A stretch of DNA of 64,000 nucleotides from assembly GCA_036796255.1 (NCBI GenBank), contig DAIRDH010000010.1, positions 12,631 to 76,630 on the forward strand, read 5' to 3'. Below are positions 28,641-37,190 of the stretch, piece after piece. The DNA comes from T3Sed10-241 sp036796255. Its GTDB lineage: Bacteria > Bacteroidota > Bacteroidia > Flavobacteriales_D > Cryomorphaceae. Within the stretch, counting starts at the first letter, position 1. Each line of letters begins with the position of its first letter. Below the pieces are notes generated by a model. It was not told where the DNA came from, searched no databases, and saw nothing but the letters and a program-made list of their open reading frames with translations. The translations under genes were made by a program, and so were the position numbers.

Positions 28641-30842
28641 ATGAAAAGTTTTTTATTTTTTGCAACGGCATGGTTCTGCATGTCAGCACTTTCTGCTCAG
28701 GTCATTGACATTGCAGAGGCACGCGCCTTGCCTGAGGGCACCACAGTGACCGTAACCGGTACAGTAACCAGCGGACAGGAACTGGGCAACATTCGCTATT
28801 ATCAGGATGCTACCGGTGGTTTTGCTGCATTCAGCCCAACCTTGAGTACCGTGTTGCGACACGATTCTATCACCATCACCGGGGAGATCAGCTCCTTCAA
28901 CGGACTGTTGCAAATATCACCCGTAACCAGCTTCGAGAACCATGGGCAGGCCGTGGTGCAAATTGAGCCATTGCCTGTAAGCCTAAGTGATATAGGTAGT
29001 GCCACTGAATCTGTGCTTGTATCAGTTGAGGCTTGCGTATTTGCAGATGGCGGATCCAACTTCTCAGGAAACAGCACTTACAACATTACCAGTATGGGCA
29101 CTGATGGAACCGTGTTTATACGCAATGGTAATCCACTCGTCGGCAGCCTCATCCCTGTGAGCCCTGTTGACATCGTCGCAGTTTCATCGCAATTTTCTTT
29201 CAGCGGCGTAGGAGGTTATCAATTGCTGCCCAGAGATGCAGATGATTTCAGTAGCCCCAATCCCATCAACATCATTTCGGCCATTGGCGTGAGCGATTTG
29301 ACAACCACAGGATTTACGCTTAGCTGGGTGACAGATATTGCTGCGAGCACAGAGACTTTTTACACCGCTGACCTCGATGGGGAAGGCTTGCAAGACAATG
29401 CCATTACCCAGGCTGAATCCGTTACGGAGCACAGTATGACCATCAGCTCACTGGAGCCGGGCGAAGTTTACTTCACGCGTGTGTTTTCTGTAGCGGGCAG
29501 CGATACCGCGTTCAGCAGCATTTTTGCAGTGGCGACTGTTTCCAACAGCTCTGGTGAAATGGAGGCTTTCTTTAATGGAAGCGTTGTACACGAAGTGGCG
29601 GAACCTGAAGATAACCTTGCCCAAACAGCCAATCTGAGAAATAAAGTAGTTGAATTTATTAGCATGGCTGAAAGCACACTTGACATCGCGGCATACAATA
29701 TAAACGACAACGCAATTGTAAATGCACTTAACCAGGCCTACAACAATGGGGTTGATGTGCGTTTCGTCGGCGAAGCTCAAAATGCAAACATTGGTTTGAA
29801 TAACCTGAATGGCAATATTCCTATTCTGCTGCGCCAGGATGGACAAGGCTCCGGCATGCACAACAAGTTTATTGTGATAGACCAGGCCTCCATGGACAAT
29901 AGCTATGTTTTGATGGGCAGTACGAATTTCACGGAAAATCAACTAGACAGTGACTTCAACCACATGGTGATCATACAAGACCGCTCACTGGCCAAGGCCT
30001 ACACCATCGAGTTTAATGAAATGTGGGGTGGAAGCGGAATGGAGCCGGACGCAAGTCTTGCACGATTCGGCCCTGACAAAATCAACAATACACCGCGCGA
30101 TTTCATTATCGGAGGCAAAGAGGTGCAACTTTATTTCTCGCCATCAGACGGTACAACCAACGGAATTATTCAAGCCCTCAATACCACCAACGCTTCAGTA
30201 GAATTCGCATTGCTCGTATTTACAGTAACACCAATCGCAAACCTCCTGATTGAGTTGAATAACAACTTCTTCATCAATGTACGGGGTATGATCGATCAGG
30301 TCAATACCACTGGCTCTGAATTCACCAACCTCACAGAAAATCTTGTGCCGGTGCTTGAGCATACCATTCCGCAAGTGCAGCTGCACCATAAGTATGCCAT
30401 TGTAGACCATTCAGACTTGAATTCAGATCCACTCGTGATTACGGGTTCACACAACTGGTCGGCTTCTGCCAATAATGTGAACGATGAGAACATGCTGGTG
30501 ATTCACGATGCAAACCTGACCAATCAATTTTACCAGGAGTGGCAAGCGCGTTGGAACGGCCTTACGGTCAACAGCACCGAAGCTGAAGTCACAAACTTCA
30601 ACATGTATCCAAATCCTGCTGCCGATCAACTCAACCTGCAGTTCAATGCCCCGAGCAGCGACCGCAACCGAGTTGAAATCACTGATATCAATGGAAAGCG
30701 CGTCCTCAATTACCAATTTGCAGCGCCGGCTGGAGAGAACAATATGATGCTCGATGTGCGCAATTTGCCAAACGGCGTTTACGTATTGAGTATTTCAGGC
30801 GACTGGGGTGGCAAGGCTGAAAAGCTGGTTATTGCCCGTTGA
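28641..30842 (+). CDS. Secreted phospholipase D/HKD-family phosphodiesterase with OB, FnIII and T9SS sorting domains
   Basis: 733 residues. Signal peptide MKSFLFFATAWFCMSALSAQ; an OB-fold-like domain (ALPEGTTVTVTGTVTSG...GNIRYYQDATGGFAAF) as in secreted nucleases; an FnIII-like domain (IGVSDLTTTGFTLSWVTD); then two complete HKD motifs, HNKFIVIDQ...MGSTNFTEN (about base 29861) and HHKYAIVDH...ITGSHNWSA (about base 30387), so the phosphodiesterase active site is intact. The end (NMYPNPAADQ...) is a type A sorting domain. HKD enzymes include phospholipases D and nucleases; the OB domain tilts the call to a nuclease. It is the third gene of the operon. Confidence 0.88.
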   Translation: MKSFLFFATAWFCMSALSAQVIDIAEARALPEGTTVTVTGTVTSGQELGNIRYYQDATGGFAAFSPTLSTVLRHDSITITGEISSFNGLLQISPVTSFENHGQAVVQIEPLPVSLSDIGSATESVLVSVEACVFADGGSNFSGNSTYNITSMGTDGTVFIRNGNPLVGSLIPVSPVDIVAVSSQFSFSGVGGYQLLPRDADDFSSPNPINIISAIGVSDLTTTGFTLSWVTDIAASTETFYTADLDGEGLQDNAITQAESVTEHSMTISSLEPGEVYFTRVFSVAGSDTAFSSIFAVATVSNSSGEMEAFFNGSVVHEVAEPEDNLAQTANLRNKVVEFISMAESTLDIAAYNINDNAIVNALNQAYNNGVDVRFVGEAQNANIGLNNLNGNIPILLRQDGQGSGMHNKFIVIDQASMDNSYVLMGSTNFTENQLDSDFNHMVIIQDRSLAKAYTIEFNEMWGGSGMEPDASLARFGPDKINNTPRDFIIGGKEVQLYFSPSDGTTNGIIQALNTTNASVEFALLVFTVTPIANLLIELNNNFFINVRGMIDQVNTTGSEFTNLTENLVPVLEHTIPQVQLHHKYAIVDHSDLNSDPLVITGSHNWSASANNVNDENMLVIHDANLTNQFYQEWQARWNGLTVNSTEAEVTNFNMYPNPAADQLNLQFNAPSSDRNRVEITDINGKRVLNYQFAAPAGENNMMLDVRNLPNGVYVLSISGDWGGKAEKLVIAR

Positions 30843-30899
30843 TTTTAGAATATCCACGGCATTATTTTCCTCCCTTGCTTTGAAAAAATGAGCAAAAGA

Positions 30900-30933
30900 A
30901 AAAGGGCTGACACTTTTGTCAGCCCTTTTCCTT
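30900..30933. terminator. Bidirectional terminator between convergent operons
   Basis: A 12-bp perfect stem (30900-30911 with 30918-30929), a 6-nt loop and U-rich flanks on both strands, between the HKD gene and the converging alpha/beta hydrolase gene. Confidence 0.85.
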
Positions 30934-30987
30934 TAATCACCAATTAAACCTTATTAATGAAATCCGGTGGGTTTACGCCACTTCTCA

Positions 30988-31746
30988 TTAAGGGGTTACA
31001 AAATTTCTTAAAATTTCTTCGAGGCCAGCTGGGTCTTCAGCGTGTACCCAGTGTCCCGTGGGCAATACAGCAAATTCGGCCTTGGGGAAAATAGCCAAAA
31101 TTGCGGCCTTATCACCCTCCTTAACGTAGTCTGACTTGCTCCCGGCGATGAAAAGTGCAGGCACGTCGACTTCAGTTTCTTCCATTGCTTTGAGGATTTC
31201 CGGCATTTTGCCCTCTAAAACTGGAATATTGATGCGCCAGCCGAATTGCTTCTTGTCTTTGCGGTAAAGGCTTTTCAGCAAAAACTGCCTCACGCCAAAG
31301 TCGTGGATGTGCGCTTTCATGGCATCTTCTGCCTCACCGCGCGATTGAAGCTTGTCAGCGTCGATTGACCGCAAGCCCGCGAGTATAGTCTGGTGGTGGG
31401 GGGGATAGGATTTCACACCGATGTCAACCACCACAATACGGTTCACCCTTTCGGGAAATAAGCGCGCAAAGGTCATCGTCGTTTTTCCGCCCATGGAGTG
31501 CCCCACAATGGAAGCTTTATCAATACCTTCTGCATCCATGAGTTCGGCGAGGTCGCCGGCCATCAATTCATAGCTGAAGTCATCGCTGTGTGGGGAGCGG
31601 CCGTGGTTGCGCAGGTCTACGAGGTATACAGTATAGGTGTCGGCTATGCTTTTGGCAAAAGTGAGCCAGTTGTCGGCCGAGCCAAAAAGCCCGTGCAAAA
31701 TGATAAGGGGATGGCCCTCACCCAATTTTTGATAATGAAGTTTCAT
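30988..31746 (-). CDS. Alpha/beta-fold hydrolase (esterase)
   Basis: 252 residues without signal peptide, probably cytoplasmic. The alpha/beta hydrolase triad is visible: nucleophile Ser in SIVGHSMGGKT, an Asp in AGSKSDYV and the His in TGHWVHAE; the oxyanion HG is in ILHGLFGSADNW. It resembles YbfF-type short-chain esterases. Its start overlaps the pdxJ stop (ATGA), so it is translationally coupled to pdxJ. The substrate is unknown. Confidence 0.9.
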   Translation of the reverse strand: MKLHYQKLGEGHPLIILHGLFGSADNWLTFAKSIADTYTVYLVDLRNHGRSPHSDDFSYELMAGDLAELMDAEGIDKASIVGHSMGGKTTMTFARLFPERVNRIVVVDIGVKSYPPHHQTILAGLRSIDADKLQSRGEAEDAMKAHIHDFGVRQFLLKSLYRKDKKQFGWRINIPVLEGKMPEILKAMEETEVDVPALFIAGSKSDYVKEGDKAAILAIFPKAEFAVLPTGHWVHAEDPAGLEEILRNFVTP

Positions 31747-32456
31747 CGCAGTTCCTTCAGGTAGAGTTTTATCGAGTTTTCCAGTCCGAAATACAGTGCA
31801 TCACATATCAGCGCGTGGCCTATTGAGACCTCTTCGAGGCCTTCAATGTTGAGGTGGAAGTAGCGCAGGTTTTCCAGGCTGAGGTCGTGACCGGCATTGA
31901 GCCCAAGACCACAATCGCGTGCCACTTTGGCCGCCTGCACAAAGGGGGCAATGGCCTTTTCCTTATTTGCCGCAAAGGCAGCTGCATAAGGCTCAGTGTA
32001 CAACTCTATGCGGTCGGCGCCTATCGCAGCAGCACCCTCGACCATTGCGGGGTCAGGATTTACAAATATGCTCACCCGGCTTCCCATGGATTGAAGCTGA
32101 GCCACCATGTCTTTCAAAAAATCACGGTGCTTAATGGTGTCCCAACCCGCATTGGAGGTGAGCACACCGGGAGGATCTGGCACGAGGGTGGCTTGCTCGG
32201 GATTCGTATCTCCTACCAGCTTTAAGAAACGCTCCTCAGGGTAGCCCTCAATATTGTATTCGGTAGTGACAATCGGTTTAAGATTGTATACATCGTCGGT
32301 GGTGATGTGCCGCTCGTCAGGCCGTGGATGAATGGTGATGCCCTGCGCTCCAAAGCGCTGACAATCGACCACTACACGGCTCAGGTCGGGATTGTTGCCA
32401 CCGCGCGCATTGCGTAAGGTAGCTATCTTGTTGACGTTTACACTTAGATTTGTCAT
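31743..32456 (-). CDS. pdxJ: Pyridoxine 5'-phosphate synthase
   Basis: PdxJ condenses 1-deoxy-xylulose-5-phosphate with 3-amino-1-hydroxyacetone phosphate to pyridoxine phosphate, the last ring-forming step of DXP-dependent vitamin B6 synthesis. The 237 residues show the family blocks LSVNVNKIATLRNARGG, ITIHPRPDERHI, TEYNIEGYP, VPDPPGVLTSNAGWD, RIELYTEPYA and GLGLNAGHDL. It is the first gene of a two-gene operon, diverging from the CBS-domain gene. Confidence 0.97.
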   Translation of the reverse strand: MTNLSVNVNKIATLRNARGGNNPDLSRVVVDCQRFGAQGITIHPRPDERHITTDDVYNLKPIVTTEYNIEGYPEERFLKLVGDTNPEQATLVPDPPGVLTSNAGWDTIKHRDFLKDMVAQLQSMGSRVSIFVNPDPAMVEGAAAIGADRIELYTEPYAAAFAANKEKAIAPFVQAAKVARDCGLGLNAGHDLSLENLRYFHLNIEGLEEVSIGHALICDALYFGLENSIKLYLKELR

Positions 32457-32490
32457 TGTATTCTGCCTATATTGCGCCCTTGAGGCACCA

Positions 32491-32498
32491 CAAAGGTA
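32491..32498 (-). promoter_or_regulatory. -7 promoter box (TACCTTTG) of pdxJ
   Basis: A perfect TAnnTTTG on the minus strand, 35 bases before the pdxJ ATG, in the 80-bp region shared with the divergent CBS gene. No clear box is seen for the CBS gene itself. Confidence 0.5.
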
Positions 32499-32536
32499 AA
32501 GCTTAATAGGTGCTTATTGTTTTAACATTTTATCCC

Positions 32537-33199
32537 ATGCGAGCAGGAGATCTTATCAGCGACGAAATACCCACCCTTGACGGAAGCGACAATGGCTTGT
32601 TTGCCATGCAGTTGCTCGATGAGTACAAGATGACGCACCTGCCCGTGGTGGAAAAGAACAAGCTTCTAGGCCTTATCTCTGACAATGCGGTATATGAAAT
32701 CGAGAACCATGAAGCACCCCTTCGGGAAATGCGGGATTGGCTCGAGCAGGTCTACGTAATGCAAGATCAGCACGCATACGAAGTGGTTAAGGCAGCCGCC
32801 AGCTTTCAGGTGAGTGCCGTGCCCATAGTCGATGCCAATGCCAATTATGTCGGTGTCGTCAGCGTCTATTGTTTGGTGCGCGAGCTGGCAAAGTTTGCAG
32901 CAATCAATGAAGCCGGTGCCATTCTCGTACTCGAAGTCAACGAGAAGGATTATAACCTTTCTGAAATAGCACAAATTGTAGAGTCGAACGACGCGCGCAT
33001 CCTCAGCGCCAATGTCACTTCAACACCCGACTCCACCAAGATGGAAGTGACATTAAAAGTGAACCGCAACAATGTGGATGGAATTATTCAGACATTTAAC
33101 CGTTACGACTACATTATTAGTGCTTCTTTTCACCAAAGTGATTACGAGGATAAGATGCGTGACCGCTACGATGAATTGATGCGCTACCTCAATTTTTGA
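32537..33199 (+). CDS. CBS-pair protein with C-terminal ACT-like domain
   Basis: 220 residues from the ATG of MRAGDLISDEIPTL; a GTG nine codons upstream is less likely. Two CBS motifs span residues 1-120 (LLDEYKMTHLPVVEKNKLLGLIS; FQVSAVPIVDANANYVGVVS) and usually bind adenosyl ligands. The rest (AGAILVLEVNEKDYNLSEIAQIVESNDARIL...TLKVNRNNVDGIIQTFNRYDY) looks like an ACT domain, which binds small effectors. It therefore seems to be a cytoplasmic sensor; the partner is unknown. It opens the long envelope/cofactor gene row, 9 bases before the BamA-like gene. Confidence 0.85.
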   Translation: MRAGDLISDEIPTLDGSDNGLFAMQLLDEYKMTHLPVVEKNKLLGLISDNAVYEIENHEAPLREMRDWLEQVYVMQDQHAYEVVKAAASFQVSAVPIVDANANYVGVVSVYCLVRELAKFAAINEAGAILVLEVNEKDYNLSEIAQIVESNDARILSANVTSTPDSTKMEVTLKVNRNNVDGIIQTFNRYDYIISASFHQSDYEDKMRDRYDELMRYLNF

Positions 33200-33208
33200 A
33201 TTTCTGAC

Positions 33209-34618
33209 ATGCTAAGAGTTTTGTGCATTTTAGGTCTCCTTTGCTTGGGAGTCTGGAAGACCAATGCCCAGACATATGAGCCCATTGAGCTGGATTCAAC
33301 CAGGACCATCACTATTGTGGATGTGCTTTTTGAAGGCAACCACAAGACGCGCTCGCGTGTCATGCAGCGCGAAATGACCGTAGCACCGGGCGACAACCTT
33401 TATTGGGCCAATCTGCAGGCGGCCATGGAACAATCGCAGTACAACCTCATGAACCTGGCCCTGTTCTACTTTGTGGAAATAGAGCCCATCACCACAGGGA
33501 GCAATGAGGTGATGTTGCTGGTGAGCGTGCAGGAGCGCTGGTACATCTATCCCGCGCCTATTTTGCAGATAGCGGAAACCAATTTCAACACCTGGTGGGA
33601 AAACAAGGAACTGCGCTGGCTCAATTACGGAGTTTCCGTAAAGCATGATAACTTCCGGGGGCTCAATCACAGATTTAATGTGGTGGCGCGATTTGGATAT
33701 ACCAAACGCTTCAGCGCATCTTACACTTTGCCCAACCTCAACCGCAAGCAAACGCTTGGACTCGATCTTGGTGTGGGTTATTTCGAGAACAATGAGTTGG
33801 TGTATAACACCCTTGACAACAGACGACAATTCTTTTTTAATTCGGAAGACAAGGCACGGCGCTGGCTCGAGTACAAGGCGGGTCTCATATACCGCGAGAA
33901 TATTTTCACCAGGCACCACCTCACCCTTTCATTTCATCAGGTTTCGGTAAATGATAGCGTGCCGGTGCTCAACCGTGATTACCTGCCGGGGCAGGGGAGC
34001 CAAACCCAGTTTGCGCGGGTATCCTACATGCTCACCCACGATACCCGTGACTACAAGCGCTATCCGCTCAAGGGAATGCTCCTCTATGCTTTATTTCAGC
34101 AAGATGGGCTTGGATTTGAAAGCAATAGCGGGCTCAATCTTTTCAGCACACAGGTGAGCTACCGACACCACCACCAGCTTGGCGATCGCCTCTTTGCTGC
34201 GCATGCTTTTACAGGAAAAGTAAACTGGTCAGAGCCACCATACTACTTGGTTAATGCCTTGGGCGATAATCATTTTGTGCGGGGATACGAGCTTTTCGTG
34301 ATCGATGGATCCCGGTTTGGCCTTTTACAATCCAATTTGAAATACCAGGTACTCAAGCCCAAAACTTTTACAATTCCTTTCATTCCCGATCAGTTTAGCC
34401 AAACCTTTATTTCGCTTTACGCAAATTTGTTTTTTGACGCTGGATATGTGCACGGTCCATTGTTTGTAACCGAAAATTCTCTAGTGAATGAGTACCTTTA
34501 CAGTGTTGGTCTAGGCCTTGATGTGGTGAGCTACTACGACAAAGTGATGCGTGTGGAAGGTTCCGTAAACGCATTGGGTAGAGCCACCATTTTTGTTCAC
34601 TTCAAGCAGTCCTTTTGA
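33209..34618 (+). CDS. BamA-like outer membrane protein (POTRA plus Omp85 barrel)
   Basis: 469 residues. Signal peptide MLRVLCILGLLCLGVWKTNAQ, one POTRA-like domain (TITIVDVLFEGNHKTRSRVMQREMTVAPGDNL...) and an Omp85-type barrel with many alternating strands. It is much shorter than the true BamA at 37171, which has several POTRAs, so it is a second Omp85 member rather than the assembly factor. Its stop overlaps the nadK start. Its job may be insertion or translocation of a subset of outer membrane proteins; this is inferred. Confidence 0.82.
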   Translation: MLRVLCILGLLCLGVWKTNAQTYEPIELDSTRTITIVDVLFEGNHKTRSRVMQREMTVAPGDNLYWANLQAAMEQSQYNLMNLALFYFVEIEPITTGSNEVMLLVSVQERWYIYPAPILQIAETNFNTWWENKELRWLNYGVSVKHDNFRGLNHRFNVVARFGYTKRFSASYTLPNLNRKQTLGLDLGVGYFENNELVYNTLDNRRQFFFNSEDKARRWLEYKAGLIYRENIFTRHHLTLSFHQVSVNDSVPVLNRDYLPGQGSQTQFARVSYMLTHDTRDYKRYPLKGMLLYALFQQDGLGFESNSGLNLFSTQVSYRHHHQLGDRLFAAHAFTGKVNWSEPPYYLVNALGDNHFVRGYELFVIDGSRFGLLQSNLKYQVLKPKTFTIPFIPDQFSQTFISLYANLFFDAGYVHGPLFVTENSLVNEYLYSVGLGLDVVSYYDKVMRVEGSVNALGRATIFVHFKQSF

Positions 34619-35496
34619 TGAAAATAGCCATTTACGGAAAGCCCACCGAAAACGCGCTGAATGCAGCACTCCCAGCCCTCATCTCGTCTATGATAGACAA
34701 GGGATTCGAGGTGATGATATACGAGCGCTACGCAGAGTTTCTCAAGGGCTTGGGTGCACTGCCTGATGGTATTCAGCAGTTTAACAGATCGAATATTCAA
34801 ATCAAAGACTTCGCATTTCTCGTGAGTGTGGGAGGTGATGGCACCTTACTCGATACCGCCACACTGATCGGAAATTCAGGAGTGCCAGCCATAGGAATCA
34901 ATACGGGCCGTCTGGGTTTTATTTCCAGCGCCACCATTGGCGAAATGAATGGCGTATGCGACTCTTTTCTCAATGGAACTTACCGCTGTGAGTCGCGTGC
35001 GCTGCTGCAGTTGAATACAGAACGCAACCTATTTAATCCCAACAATTTCGCCCTCAATGAGCTCACCATCCTGAAGAAAGATACTGCTGCCATGGTGCGC
35101 ATCGATGTACACATTGACGGAGATTACCTCAATAGTTATTGGGCTGATGGCTTAATCATCAGTACTCCTACAGGATCTACGGCTTATTCATTGAGTTGTG
35201 GCGGTCCTATCGTAATGCCAGGTTCGGGCAATTTCATCATCACGCCAATTGCGCCGCATAACCTTAACGTGAGGCCTGTGGTGGTGTCATACGACGCCCG
35301 CTTGCAAATACAAGTCTCCGGACGCAGCGATACATTCCTGCTCGCCCTTGACAGCAGACCGGGAGAAATTACCACCCATGACGTGCTCGAAATTACCCGG
35401 GCGCCATTCGAGCTAAACATCATTCAGCCCGAAGGCCATAGTTTTTTAAATACCCTTCGCACAAAACTCAATTGGGGTTATGATAAGCGCAATTAA
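34618..35496 (+). CDS. nadK: NAD kinase
   Basis: Makes NADP from NAD and ATP in the cytoplasm. 292 residues with the GGDG motif in LVSVGGDGTLLDTA, the GINTGRLGFIS loop, the NE motif in ALNELTILK and the TPTGSTAYSLSCGGPIV block; length is normal. The ATG overlaps the previous stop (TGATG), so translation is coupled to the BamA-like gene; a TTG one codon upstream is not needed. Confidence 0.97.
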   Translation: MKIAIYGKPTENALNAALPALISSMIDKGFEVMIYERYAEFLKGLGALPDGIQQFNRSNIQIKDFAFLVSVGGDGTLLDTATLIGNSGVPAIGINTGRLGFISSATIGEMNGVCDSFLNGTYRCESRALLQLNTERNLFNPNNFALNELTILKKDTAAMVRIDVHIDGDYLNSYWADGLIISTPTGSTAYSLSCGGPIVMPGSGNFIITPIAPHNLNVRPVVVSYDARLQIQVSGRSDTFLLALDSRPGEITTHDVLEITRAPFELNIIQPEGHSFLNTLRTKLNWGYDKRN

Positions 35497-35511
35497 AAGG
35501 CGGGAAGAAAT

Positions 35512-35519
35512 TACCTTTG
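35512..35519 (+). promoter_or_regulatory. -7 promoter box (TACCTTTG) of the DUF6089-uppS-bamA-ompH group
   Basis: A perfect TAnnTTTG 58 bases before the GTG start at 35577. It covers the TTG at 35517, so that TTG cannot be the start; transcription would begin near 35525. Confidence 0.5.
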
Positions 35520-35576
35520 CAGCTTATAAAGGCATGCATTACACAATATTTTAACGCATTGTACGCTATTATCAAC

Positions 35577-36404
35577 GTGAATCGATTGCTGTTTACGGGC
35601 TTTCTGTTGCTCGTCGGGGTGCACTTGCGTGCGCAATACCACGAGGTGGGCGGCATGTTGCTACAAGCCAATTACATCGGGGATTTGAATACCCGAAGCC
35701 AAATACCAAGTCAGCTCGATTTGGGTGGTGGATTGATATACCGATACAACATCAGCGACCGTTGGGCTTTTAAAGGAAGTGTGCTTTATGGGCGTTTCGG
35801 TGCTTCAGATGCCAATTCAGACAGCGAGTGGCAACGAAATCGCAATTTGTCGGTGCGCACCAGCGTATTTGAAGTGAGTGGTCAAGTGGAATTGAATTTT
35901 TTGACCTATGAAATTGGCGACAGCCGCCGACCTTCATCGCCTTACTTGTTTTTGGGATTTTCCATATTTAGGTTTAATCCGCAAGCTGAGTTTAGTGGCC
36001 GCTATATTGATCTGCAACCGCTGGGAACTGAAGGACAAGGTGGCAACGGTTTTCCGGATTTTTATGCGCTCACCCAGGTTAGCATCCCGATGGGCGTGGG
36101 CTTTAAATTTAATATTTGGAAAAATCTTGCCGGAGCAGTTGAATGGGGTATCCGGCGTACCTTTACCGACTATCTTGATGATGTGAGCGGAGTATACGTG
36201 GATGCGGCGGTGCTCGAAGAGCAAAATGGCCCACTATCAGCCATAATGGCCGACAGAAGCCTGGAAGCCTTGGGCCCCAATGGAAATAATGCAGGTATGC
36301 AGCGCGGAGAGACCAATCGAAATGATTACTACATTTTTGGAGGTTTCATGCTGACCTATAAAATCGGAAGACCTCAAATAAAATGCCCTTCGGCCATCAA
36401 TTAA
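35577..36404 (+). CDS. DUF6089 outer membrane beta-barrel protein
   Basis: 275 residues from a GTG at 35577; the open frame extends upstream, but the GTG gives a proper signal peptide (MNRLLFTGFLLLVGVHLRAQ). The mature protein (YHEVGGMLLQANYIGDL...) is a small barrel with alternating hydrophobic strands, as in the DUF6089 family known from Bacteroidota. In this phylum the gene usually stands between nadK and uppS, as here. Function unknown; location next to bamA and ompH suggests envelope assembly or a porin-like role. Confidence 0.85.
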   Translation: MNRLLFTGFLLLVGVHLRAQYHEVGGMLLQANYIGDLNTRSQIPSQLDLGGGLIYRYNISDRWAFKGSVLYGRFGASDANSDSEWQRNRNLSVRTSVFEVSGQVELNFLTYEIGDSRRPSSPYLFLGFSIFRFNPQAEFSGRYIDLQPLGTEGQGGNGFPDFYALTQVSIPMGVGFKFNIWKNLAGAVEWGIRRTFTDYLDDVSGVYVDAAVLEEQNGPLSAIMADRSLEALGPNGNNAGMQRGETNRNDYYIFGGFMLTYKIGRPQIKCPSAIN

Positions 36405-36446
36405 GCATTTTGGAAATAGCCGAAATTTAAGACCTTTGCACATTCC

Positions 36447-37190
36447 ATGAGTCTCAAAGACCATATCGACAAAAACCGCGTTCCTCGCCATGTAGCCATC
36501 ATCATGGATGGCAACGGACGATGGGCCAAAAACCACGGCGAAGCCAGGGTGTTTGGGCACATGAATGGGGTGAAGGGAGTGCGCGAGGCGCTCAATGCCG
36601 CCGGAGAAATTGGTGTGAAGTATCTTACGCTTTATGCATTTAGCACAGAAAACTGGGACCGCCCTATTGAGGAAGTTTCAGCTTTGATGGATTTGCTGGT
36701 GCAGACAATTGTGAAGGAAGTGGATGAGCTGGCAGAGAAGCAAGTGCGCCTCAGGGCAATCGGTGACCTACAGCTACTGCCGGGCAAATGCCGGGCAGCA
36801 CTGGAACAAGCCATAGAGCGCACCAGTGAGAACGAGCGAATTACCGTTATTTTGGCTTTAAGCTATAGTGCCCGCTGGGAAATTGTAAACGCGGTGAAGC
36901 AAATAGCACAAGAAGTAAAAGAAGCGAAAATTGATGTCGAGAGCATCGATCAGGATATGATTGGGAGGCATCTCGAAACCGCGAATATTCCCGATCCTGA
37001 ACTACTCATAAGAACGAGCGGAGAAAATAGAATCAGCAATTTTTTGCTTTGGCAAATTGCTTACAGTGAGCTTTATTTCACCAATACCCTTTGGCCCGAC
37101 TTTAACCGGGAAGATTTTTTTAAAGCCGTAATTGCTTACCAAAACAGAGAAAGAAGATTTGGAAAAATCAGTGAGCAGATTTCGGTCTAA
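36447..37190 (+). CDS. uppS: Isoprenyl transferase (undecaprenyl diphosphate synthase)
   Basis: It makes the undecaprenyl diphosphate lipid carrier for peptidoglycan and O-antigen from FPP and IPP. 247 residues with all cis-prenyltransferase blocks: VPRHVAIIMDGNGRWAK (catalytic Asp), GHMNGVKGVREAL, LTLYAFSTENWDRP, ILALSYSARWEI and PELLIRTSGENRISNFLLWQIAYSELYF. It overlaps bamA by 20 bases. Confidence 0.97.
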   Translation: MSLKDHIDKNRVPRHVAIIMDGNGRWAKNHGEARVFGHMNGVKGVREALNAAGEIGVKYLTLYAFSTENWDRPIEEVSALMDLLVQTIVKEVDELAEKQVRLRAIGDLQLLPGKCRAALEQAIERTSENERITVILALSYSARWEIVNAVKQIAQEVKEAKIDVESIDQDMIGRHLETANIPDPELLIRTSGENRISNFLLWQIAYSELYFTNTLWPDFNREDFFKAVIAYQNRERRFGKISEQISV

